Of a stretch of DNA of 64,000 bases, positions 22,901 to 34,900 are shown piece by piece. The notes beneath the pieces were generated by a model, which was not told the DNA's origin, made no database searches, and worked only from the letters and a program-made list of their open reading frames with translations. The stretch is from Mesostigma viride (lineage: Eukaryota; Streptophyta; Mesostigmatophyceae; Mesostigmatales; Mesostigmataceae), in NCBI GenBank assembly GCA_009746045.1, contig RPFO01000165.1:4427685-4491684 (forward strand), written 5' to 3'. Every line of letters starts with the position of its first letter. Position 1 is the stretch's first letter. The translations under genes were made by a program, and so were the position numbers.

Positions 22901-25900
22901 CCTCTGTCAGCCACAAAACGTCAACTAGTTAGCTGAGAGGGGTCAATGGCGCAGTGCTTGTGATGGCTACCCTGCACTGGACTAGTGCAGAGGAAGGACT
23001 GTTGGTTCTGTCTGTTCCGCAGTCTCAACTATCACGGCGGTCATCAAGTTGTCTTTTGATTTCTGCACTTGAGCTGTCTTCGGGTGCAACTTATTATAAT
23101 ATCTGTGTATTGAGATTTCACGTGTTGGGCCTTGCTTCTGCTCCTGGCTGTGACCGTGTGTTTCTCTCTGACGCCAGGTTGTATCGACGATGCAGCTGGT
23201 GGCGGTACGGACAGCGGCTGCGGCCAAAACGGTCCAGTGTGCGGCACTTCTGCCGCAAGTACTGGAGAATTTGATTACGGGGACAACTGCTATGGTACGT
23301 GTGGGCTGGACATCAAATGTGGATACACTATTTCGGATTTCCCTTTTCCGCTCGCATTCTTTTTTTAAGTAGACAGCCTTTTATGGTACAGGTTTCGTTG
23401 CGCACGTGTGCTGACTACCAACTAAATGGTAGTTACCAATTTATGCCAGAAATCCAACCATGGTGGCCTCTGGTCTGACGTTTTTTCTTTTCCTGCTGTT
23501 AATGCCTGGAAGCGTTTGTTTCTTAACACGTCGTACGTCAAAACTCAGTCCTAAAAATAGGACTGAGTATGCCAACTTTGAGATCATGTAGCGGTAAGGG
23601 TAGGGGGGTACCCCATGTGTTTGATGTGCATCAGAGCACTCAATATCATGCTAATGCTTGGGCATACGCCTAAAAAATCATATGTTGACCAAATCATGTA
23701 AAATTTTACAAGGGTGTCAACCCATGCTCGCGATTCGGCAATTTTCTGTGGAAGGACGAGTTGGGAAAATTCAATAAAATCCATATGCATGTTGAAAAAA
23801 TATAGGCGTGTAAACAATATAGTTCTTGAAACATGGCAAAAAACTGGGCTCAATTTGGCCACAGCCTCTACCTGAAACTCACCAAAAACCACCAGCCCTA
23901 AGAATGGGTTTCGAGGTTGCTAGCAATGTGCAAGCATGTAAGTGCGGTCATACTACACACCACCGTGGCAACCAACCATGCCAATCAACTCATTTCCCTT
24001 CTAGCATAACAGGAAAACATACTTGCATCATCATTTTGCAGTTATATTATACCTTAGTATATGTGTGAGAGCCTATGCAGGCACGTAGGGAATGGGCATT
24101 GATACCTACCTACAAAGGGTTTTATTATGAGCCTTAACCACCAATATAATGGGTAGGTTAAGCATATTTCAATTGTTTTTAACAAGAATAGAGATGGCTA
24201 ACACTGTTTTGCCTTGCCATGGCATGGCCAACATACTTGCTGGCACATGATGACAGTGGTTTATCACCAAGATTCTTCACTCACCCGTATGAGCTTGAAA
24301 GCACGCTGGATGCAGCCCATGGCCATACAATCACGCAGTATGAACGTAGCAAAAGAATAACTAACATCTATGAAGGTATTTAAACCCATACAGCGCCTAA
24401 AAAACTGCAAAAGTACACTAGGGTAAGGCAAATGCCTGGTAACATCATAAAAAATGGGGGGTTTAGAGAGGGGCAGGCAACGGTCAAGAGAGCGCATCAA
24501 GATTCGAAACTGACAGCGCCTTGCAAGCTCAAACTCATGTAAGAACATAACAAGGAGGTGACGATATTTCAGCTTTACCGTGCACGGATGGCGTTATCTT
24601 GGCCCAGGCGGTGCCCGTAAAAGTGACACTTGCGGCACACAAACCATGACATGACAGAGTGGTCGAAATCATCAAATCTTTACTGCCACTGACTTAATTC
24701 TACACACATGCATGATAATAAGTAGAAAGAAGCATATAAACCCTTCGAACTGCACCGTAAAGTAAATTTAGTCATCAATTCCGTCAACTTGCCTGGTCGC
24801 AGTTTTTTCCAGCAAGAGCAGTGCCGACACCTGGTAAATCGCATCCCCGGGAGCTAAAAAATTGGTTTGTGTCATCCTTAGGACATATAAAATCTATTTT
24901 CTCGGTTTTACCAGCTAAATCGTCCGCGAACGTAAACTGCATGCATGGGCGCAAGCCGCCATGGCTAGGTCGTGCATTTCCGGAACTCACGTTTCACGGG
25001 AAAAAGTACCCTTACCACCTGTACTTTGACCGTACATTTGACCGCTCAAACATAATCCAAAAAAATCGCAAAAATATGTCCAAGAAAGATCTTTTCACGT
25101 AGTATTTGAATAAATTTTGAGAGAATTTTTTTGTCAAACATTCCGACTTGGGCGAATTTTCTACGAAACCCAAAAACTCGGTCCTAAGAATAGGACTGAG
25201 TTGAACTCAGTCCTAAGAATAGGTGCAGTGACGAACGACGTGTTAACGTGACCAGTTTAGCATGCAGGGAGGTCGTAAATGGTGGAACAGAAGTCACGGG
25301 TTGCAGTGCCGTGCAGCTTGCCGCTTTGGCTTGAACCTGGAGGGCAGGTGCTGCAAGTGAGGGGGCGGTCCCAACTGCGATTTGTGTTAGGTGCTCTGCC
25401 ACGGGTCCATGTTCTGCCTGGTTGTCGGCCATGAGCCGGCGGCCGGCTTGCCTCGATGTCAGCCACAATACGTCTAGTAAGCTGAGAGGGGTTGGCGGGG
25501 CGCTTGTGTTTGCTGCTCTGCACTGGGCCCGTGCAGAGGAAGGACTGTTGGTTCCGTTTGTTCCCCAGTCTCAACTATCACGGCGGTCATCAAGTTGTCT
25601 TTTGATTTCTGCACTTGAGCTGTCTTCGGTTTGCGGCATCTTCAATCTGTGTATTGAGGTTTGACATGTTGGCCATTGCTTCTGCTCCTGGCTGTGACCG
25701 TTTGTTTCTCTCTGACGCCAGTTTGTGTCGACGATGAAGCTAGTGGCGAGGTGGACAGCGGCTGCGACTCTGATAACCCAGTGTGCTACACTTCCCGCGC
25801 AAGTTCTGCAACTTATGTCCCCGGGCTCTCCTGCAATTGTGAGTATGTTTGGGCTGTCAAATCTGACTATACTACTTTGGATGTCCCTTTATTAGTAGCA

Positions 25901-28900
25901 TTCTTTTTTTGGCAAACAGGCTTTTGTGGTACAGGTTCCGTTATGCACATGCTGACTCTGATAGTTTAACCAATTGTTTACGCCAGAAGTCAAGGTGGCT
26001 TCTGGTTTAGTGTTTTCTTTTTCCTGCTGTCGATGCCTGCAAGCGTTTGTTACCTTACATGATCAGTTTAGCACGTATGGAGGTCCCAACTGGTGGAACC
26101 GAAGTCACAGGCTGCAGTGCCATGCCGCTTTATATACCGCTTTGCCTTGAACCTGGAGGGCAGGTGCTGCAAGTGAGGGGGTGGTCCCTACTGCGATTTG
26201 TGTTAGGTGCTCCGCCACCCATGTTCTGCCTGGTTGTCGTCCATGAGCCGGCTTGCCTCTGTCAGCCACAAAACGTCAACTGGTAAGCTGGGAGGGGTTG
26301 GCGGGGTGCTTGTGTTTGCTGCACTGCACTGGACCAGTGCAGAGGAAGGACCGTTGTACGTGTTGTTTTGCATCATGGTTGGGAAATACGAGCGCTGAAC
26401 GATTCAAATAATAGAAGTATGAAATTGTGTACTTTATGTCGCGGATAAAAAACCTTGTGGTCCTTTGAACGGAGTTTCTTTAAAGTGAGATGGAAGGGTA
26501 GCTGATATAGCTGGGTTATAGGGTTCACGTGACATACCATGCACTGAAGCCGGTGCAGCCTGATCCAGATCGGTGGCAAAAGATTTGGCGAGTTTCCTGG
26601 ACAGGTGGTAGGAGCTCCCTTGTTAGACATATGTGCATACTACTATACAGAGATCAAAGCTCTCTGGTGCTCCGTGACTCCCCAACGGGAGCATGTGTTT
26701 TTATTAATAAATTATTGTTAGATGTAAACCTGTTGGCCACTGTCTAGGGTTCTTTGTTAATGACGTAGTGATTACGTATTAGCTAGATCAAGATTTTTCT
26801 CTCACGCAATATGTGACCTTAGAGCCCCGGCAAACTTACATAAGCCGCCGGCAAGTAGAATGCCGAACATTTGGCGTCATTTGTTCATACGCATGGCGAA
26901 AAAATGCCATTCGGGCCAAGGCCACGTGACAGTGACGCAAAAAAAGACAAAAACAAACCCACCTAGCTGTGGTCGGCCTCTCCTCTTTTCACAAGGGCGG
27001 TGACATCAAGCCAGGGGAATCAAACCTTTGTGTCAGGGATGTAGTTCTCTCATCCCATGTGCCCCTTTGCCTTTGTGTTTAAATTCAGGCCATTACAACG
27101 CGTACTTGTAAACGGATGGAATTTGGGTCGCATCCGCCTCCGTATTTCTGGCCAGAATTGAATAGGCTAGATAGGGCTTGCCGAGTGTTTTTTTCCCAGC
27201 GCACTGAATAGTGTAGCTTACGCCCTTGAATGGGGAAATTTATCCGGTAGCATTTGGTTACGTAACTTGAAAGTTACGAAGTTCCGAACTTGTGCTAGCG
27301 GAACCATTAGAGTGGCCGAGACCTTTGCAATCTGTGCAGCGGTTACCTCAATGTGGCATGACGCATGGCATGATGGTGGATCGACCTTTGTGCTCAAGTC
27401 GACCCATGTGTGACCTGTTGTATGGCTCACACCTTGACGCCGCCTTTCACCAAGTATTTGTGGTGGCGGCAACCTAATAACACACGCCCCGCTATGATGA
27501 ACGACGTGATGGTGAAGGCCAATAGCCTAGGCCGTTTATGGCCAAGGCGATGGCTAATAACTGATGTGTTTCAATTAATCCCAAAGGCTTTCTTTATGCC
27601 ATGGATAAAGTCAGTAACGCATTATTAAGAAGATAAGACCTCTGAAAGATCTTTCCTCCTCATTGGGGGGAATTTTAACACTTTGGTTTGACGAGCCTTC
27701 ACTGCTGGAGCCAGTTTCTGGCCCTGAGCAGCAATGCCGAAGGGGCTCAAGGCAACAACAAGGCAGGCAGCGGGCAAGGAGGCCGGGCCGCCCACGCCGC
27801 GTGCTGCTGCTGCCAACTGTCATGCGCCAGTCGCCTTCTGCGCAAGAAAAAAAGCAGCTCGCCACTCTACTCGCCAAGTGCACCAGCCCCGAGGAGGCCG
27901 TGGGTGCAGTCAAGAAGGTGTTCGGTAGCGTCAGGACGGGGTGATGGCCACGCCAGCTCGTGGAGCCAGAGCCAGCTGAAGTCTGTCGTGCAGTTGCTCG
28001 CCGATCACATCGACGTTGCCGACGTGTTGGACGCACGTGACCCAAACGAAGCGTTGATGGCAAAACTGCTGGCCTTGACAGATCTCGCGGCGGATGACAA
28101 GGAGGCGCTGCCACCATTGACCCCTGCGCAACGAAAAATGGCCAAGCCGAAAGGCCAGGCCGAAAATTCGGCAGCAGGGGGGGCTGTCGGCAAGGAAGCG
28201 AGGGCAAGGTTGGCGACATTCGTTGGGGCACCTCGGGAAGCTGAAAATAAGGATGACAAGGAGGAAAGGTTAACGCATATTCTTACATCCTGCGCTGGAT
28301 GTAAGAATATGCGTTAACCTTAGCCAAAAGGTTGCGCATAAAAAGTATAAGCAGTAGCTTGTACAACTGCAGCGTGCAGGAGGGGGGCCATGTGCGGAAA
28401 GAAACTCGGCATCAAGGCTGGGGACAGCCTTGGTGGCCGAATAGGATACATATGTCGGGGCAACACCTTGTGTTCGAGTATGCTGGGCCCCCAGCATGGT
28501 GCTACAATAACAAATCATTATCAATAACCATTATTTATGATAATGATGTGCACCGATTTCAAAGATGTGGTATAGGCTGTACGTATAAAGCCTAGCACAA
28601 AAAAAAGTAAAATGAATGTTTCTCTTGGTGGGAAGGAACTCCAATGTGGACCAAAACCAAGAAATGTATTTTGGACTTGAATCTTTTCAGGGTACCGTTC
28701 TACCAGCGGGCAGCGTGGCCCCTAGGTTCTTTGCCACGGCGGTTTAGTACTCCCTGTCTGCGGATTTTTTCTACAGAAGTAGATGCGAACAGTTAAAATT
28801 TTCCAAAGCCTTGCAAAATTTTTGGCTTGGGCATAGAAATCAGTCAGCGTGAAAAGTTGGGTGCACGGACCACTTGCGGAAGTGGCCATGGCGACTGCGT

Positions 28901-31900
28901 TTAGGCAAAATTAGCAACATAGCGTGGTAGAAATGCAAATTAAGTGCTCGAATGTTAAAGACGATGAGTTCATGATGTAGGATTATGGCGGAAAGTACCT
29001 GGTTCATAATATCGCTGGTTTCTTTCTATGCCATCGGCATGGGGGTTGACATGCATTTTTTTGGTCAAGCGGAATGAAATTGATCATGCTACATAGGGGC
29101 AGTACATTCGCGTTTTTTTTTTTTTTTTTTTGGGGGGGGGGGGGGGGACTGTGATGGTGGCATTAAAATTGGCAGTTTTGAAATCTAAACCAAACGACGG
29201 TTTTTGCCAAATTTATGGCCATTTTTGGTAAGTAGTTATTGAGGCCTGCGCAGTTCATGCCTGACCTTTTCATGGTCGAATGGCCGTTGTTGCTCGCCTG
29301 GGCGAGGGACTTATGATGTCAAGGTATAGATTTGTGGCAAATGTGATCTGCTATAAGTGCTGTCCTCTACGAGCTTTGTCGATCGAAGTCTTTTACATTC
29401 TTTTTTGGGCGTTCTTGTTGTGTGAGATTGCCGCACCCTTTCTTCGCAGCGGCATTACAGCGCGCAGAAGCTGAGCGGCCGCCAACAGTTTCTTTTCATT
29501 TTACCGTGCAGGGAAAGAAGTGTTTTAGTTATGATCATGTTGGAGATGTTGCATTTGTGTGACTGCATGTAAACAGCTGCCACCAGTGACTGGTTTATTT
29601 AGCGTTCCCTTGTTATTGATGAATCATGTGACAAGGCTACAAAGTGCCGAGCCAACCATGGTAGACATGGTGGACTGCATGCAAGCTATAGATGTATACC
29701 ATGGACCCTAAGTTATTAATTTCTATCAATGCCAGTGTTTTCCATGTGGATGAACGCCCTAAGACCATTAGAAACGCAGTCGCATATTTTAAACCCGCGT
29801 ATTATTTACCCCCCACATATTATTACCTTTTACCCCCCACGTATCATTACCTTTTACCCCCCCCACGTATTATTACCTTTTACCCCCCGCGTATTATTAC
29901 CTTTAACCCCCACGTATTATTACCTTTTACCCCCCCACGTATTATTACCTTTTACCCCCCGCGTATTATTACCTTTTACCCCCCCACGTATTATTACCTT
30001 TTACCCCCCATGTATTATTACCTTTTACCCCCCACGTATTATTACCTTTTACCCCCGCGTATTATTACCTTTACCCCCCCACGTATTATTACCTTTTACC
30101 CCCCACGCCCGGAGTACAATGCCCGTACACGTATTTCCCAACCTTTTTTTGCAGCCTCAACTTTCACGGCGGTCATCTAGTTGTCTTTTGATTTCTTGTC
30201 TTGAGCTGTCTTCGGTTGCAACTTATGATCATATCTGTGTATTGAGATTTGACATGTTGGGCCTGGCTTCTGCTCCTGGCTGTGACCGTTTGTTTCTCTC
30301 TGACGCCAGTTTGCATCGACGATGAAGCTAGTGCCGGTGTGGACAGTGGCTGCGACTCAGATAACCCAGTGTGCATCACTGGTTTACCAAGTACTGCAAT
30401 GAACTATCCCGGGGGCTCCTGCGATGGTGCGTGTGGGCTGTCAAATATGGACATACTATTTTGGATGTCCCTTTATCAGTAGCTTTTTTTTTTTTTTAGT
30501 AAACAGGATTTTTTATGGTACAGGTTCCGGCATTATGCACGTGCTGACTCTGATAGAAACCAATCGATGCCAGAAGTTCAAGGTGACTTCTGGTTTGACA
30601 TTTTTCTTTTCCTGCTGTTAATGCCTGCAAGCGTTTGCTTCTTCATGTGACCAGTCTAGCATGCAGGGAGGCCGTAAATGGTGGAACAAAAAGTCACGGG
30701 TTGCAGTGCCATGCAGCTTGCCGCTTTGCCTTGAACCTGGAGGGCAGGTGCTGCAAGTGAGGGGGTGGTCCTAATTGCGATTTGTGTGATGTGTTCTACC
30801 ACCCATGTTCTGCCTGGTAGTCGGCCATGAGCCTCTGCCATGTGCCTCTGCCAGCCACAAAACGTCAACTAGTAAGATGGGTCCACGGCGTTGGCGTGGT
30901 GCTTGTGTTTGCTGCACTGCACTGGACATTGCAGAGGAAGGACCGTTGTACGTGATGTTCCGCAGTCTCAACTATCACGGCGGTCATCAAGTTGTCTTTT
31001 GATTTCTTGACTTGAGCTGTCTTCGGTTGCAACTTATGATCATATCTGTGTATTGAGATTTGACATGTTGGGCCTTGCTTCTGCTCCTGGCTGTGACCGT
31101 TTGTTTCTTCCTGGCGTCAGCTTTTTGTCGCGACGATGCAGCTGGCGGCGAGGTGGACAGCGGCTGCGACGATAGTTACCCAGTGTGCGGCACTGGCGCC
31201 ACAAGTACTGGAGGTGGTGATGCCGGGATCTCCTGCGAATGTGCGTGTGGGCTGTCAAATCTGGACATACTATTTTAGATGTCCCTTTATTATCAGCATG
31301 CTTCTTTTGGCAAACAGGATTTTTTATGGTACAGGTTCCGTTGTGCATGTGCTGACTCTGATATAGCTACCAATTTATGCCAGAAATCAGGATGGCTTCT
31401 GGTTTGGTGTTTTTCTTTTCCTTCTTTCGATGCCTGCAAGCGTTTGTTTCTTACCGTGATCAGTTCAGCATGTAGGGAGGTCCCAGCTGGTGGAACCGAA
31501 GTCACAGGCTGGAGTGCCATGCAGCTTGCCGCTTTGCCTTGAACCTGGAGGGCAGGTGCTGCAAGTGAGGGGGTGATCCCAACTGCGATTTGTGTAAGGT
31601 GCTCTGCCACCCATGTTCTGCCTGGTTGTCGTCCATGAGCCGGCTTGCCTCTCTAAGCCACAAAACGTCAACTGGTTTAAAGCTGGGAGGGGTTGGCGGG
31701 GTGCTTGTGTTTGCTGCACTGCACTGGACCACTGCAGAGGAAGGACCGTTGTATGTGATGTTTTGCCGTTTCAACTATCACGGCGGTCATCAAATTGTCC
31801 TTTGAATTCTGCACTTGAGCTGTCTTCGGTTGCATCTTGTATCTGTCTATTGAGATTCGACGCGTTGGGCCTTGCTTCTGCTCATAGCTGTGCTCGTTGT

Positions 31901-34900
31901 TTGTTTCTTCCTGACGTCAGATTGTATCGACGATCAAGCGGGTGGAGCAATAGACTCAGGCTGCTTCCCTGCTTCTCCCATCTGCACGGACGACACCCAA
32001 CGAGGCAGTCTTGGAGATAACTCTGCCGGGAACAACTGCGCAGGTGCTTAAGCTGGCTGTCAAATCTGGTCGAATTTTTTCGGAAGTGTTTTTTTTGTAG
32101 TATCCTTGCAACCGCGAGCTTGTCTTTTATCCTGAGATGAGGACTTATGAGTGTAGCGAGATTTGTAGGTGATGGAGCAGAAGACAGTGGCGGCAGTGTC
32201 TTTTTTCCAGACTGCCTTGGTGGGCCCGGGCCATGCGATGCAAGTATATAATGTGGGTTCTGACTGCCTCGATTTGTTTCAATGGGCTTGCCTGTCTGTG
32301 TAGCTGTGTGCGCATTGGTTGTCTGGGCATGAGCCTGCATGGTTGTATCAGCCACAAATGCCTCTGCTAGTGTTCTGCACGATGCCAGCACGGGACCACG
32401 ACAGGGAGGCCATTCGTGTAAGCTACTTGTCATTTCCCAAGTAACTTTTCGTTTCCCAAGTACGCTGTATCGAGCCAGAGAAATACAGCAGTACACGTAT
32501 TCTGAGCCCCGACGTACGCATTTTCTTCGAAAAGTACGTCTTCAGGTCTTGGAAATCTGCTCTGCTATAAAGCACCATCACTGTTACAGTACAATGCTTT
32601 GTCATAATGGACCTGTCTTGGGCACAAAAGGAAGCTTAACTTTGGCAACGTCGCAAACAATGTAATGTGCCTCCAGCTCTCTCTCGTTTCTGGACTATGT
32701 GAGGGGGTCTGATATGAAACGACAGCATATAGTTGTCGGTATTCGCTAGTGGAAAGCATGGAAAGGCATGGCCATCAGTCAAGGAATGATGTGGTTGGGA
32801 AACGTAGAGAATGCTCCATTGTAATGCATTAGTGGTATCTAATAGTGCTCCCCATATAAGCTTGAGTTTTTTCACACGTATTCTGAGGGTCAAGCCCGCC
32901 CAGCCTGGGCGATATGTCCTCACCTGGCGTGCCCCAGGCCGCGCGCGGCAGGGCCGCCACCCGTGGACTTTTCGTGATAGACTCGGCATGGACATGTGCT
33001 ACACTAGACGTGACGGGCTCACACCCGGGCAGCCTCTTGGTTTGTCTTTAATATGGAGGCAGATGATAGATGGCAAGTAGGGATGAAGGAGACCACCCCC
33101 AAGTGTGTGGGGGCTCCGCGTGTGACCGCGTATGGCATTCATAGCGATTCGGGCCGCGGTGCCCACACCCCTGTAACTAGGACCTAGATAGCTTACACCA
33201 TCCATTCCATCCCATGTTCCCCTCCCACTGAGGACTTATGCTCACGTGACGCAGTCACGTGTCTATTAATTAATTAATTTATTAATTAATTCTGAGGGTC
33301 TGACGTGCACCCCCATACTTTTGGCTCAGCGTATTTACCCGGACCAAGTACTTGCCCATCCGGGTCATTTGTCCATGCTTTTCCGGTGTCTACTTTTTGC
33401 TGCTCATGCCAGGGAGTTCAAATTTGGTTACCCCTCTCATGAAATGTTTAGTTGGTTTGGATGTAGATAATAATGCCTGACATTGCTCTCATTCCAAGGT
33501 TCTGCTTATGCGCGTGATTGTTTGCGTCTTCATGAGGTCAGCCTGCGTCGACGATGGTACCGGAAACACCCCTGACAGTGGCTGCGAAGAGAGCGAATCT
33601 GGCCATCTTTGCTATGACGCACAGGGAAACGATGGAGATAAGGCTCCGGGGCAGTGGTGCGCTGGTATGTACCAGCTGTCAAATCTGGAAATATATTTTT
33701 GGTATCGGTTGGTATAGCGTCCTAGTAGTTTACAGGCTCGTATGGTACAGGATTCGTTTTCGTGGGACTTGGCTAGATGCACGGGGCACCCGCAGAATCG
33801 CAACAAGAATCGCAACATGCCCCCCCCCCCCAAAAAAAAAAAGATCGCCCACTAAGGACAGGTAGACGCACGCCGTGGCTGCCATCTTCAGTTTCACACA
33901 ATCTTATTTATCCAAGGAGTTCTAAGGCTACCAAGTTACGCAGCAATCGGTTTTGCCAGCTACAATCAGGTCAGCAACTTTTGCCTTTTGGTCCTCCTGG
34001 AAAGGTGCGATTCTTGTTGCGGTACTGCGGGTGCCCCCTGTACCATGGCCAGGGGTCAAGGTTGCATGTTGTTTGACGTATTTAGTTTTCTGCTGTTCAC
34101 AGCCGTGATTTTCTTGTTTCTTCCTGTTTTCAGAATTTTGTAGGGAGTTAACCAACGGTCCAACAGAAGTCACAGACTGCAGTGCCAGCTCACTACCTCC
34201 GATGGTGTGAGGCCAGGAGCTGCAAGGAGTTGGGGCAATGTCAATAATAATGCTGTAATCTGTACTATGTGTGCTTGCTTCTTGTATGTGTATGTAGTAA
34301 CCACGTGCTGCTTCAGGTTCTCTGGCCATGAGCCCGCTTGTAACAGCCACACTCTGACCACAAGGTTGGCTCAGGAAAGAGCTGCATGTGATGGCTACCC
34401 ATACAAGGAACAGTCTGCACAGGACTTAAGGCAGAGGAAGGTCCTTGATGAAACTGGCTGCATGTTGTACAGACTGTCCTTTTCATGCATTTGATCAACG
34501 GGTCTTGTAAGTTCTAGTTGTAAAGTCTCGGTGGAGCCCGATGTAGATTGACGTTGGACATTTTTTGAAACTCGGCTGTTCATGTTTGTGCGTGTTACTT
34601 TGTTTCTAACCGAGATCAGCATGCTTTGACGATGCAAGCGGTCCGTCAAAAGATGGTGTTTGCAGTGACGACAAGCCCATGTGTGAAACGCTCTACTCCA
34701 GCTCTGGAGAAGGCCTTTGGGGGTACGGCTGCTATGGTAGGTCTCGGCTATGCAATCCGGAAGTGCTTTTATGCTTCTTGTGAATGTGAATTGCGAGCTC
34801 GATCTTCTCTTGAATTTAATTCATGCATCTTTCATAGCTTTGATTGTAGGTCGAGGTTTTGACGTTGCTTTTACTCCTTCTGTTCATTACTCTGTGCGTT

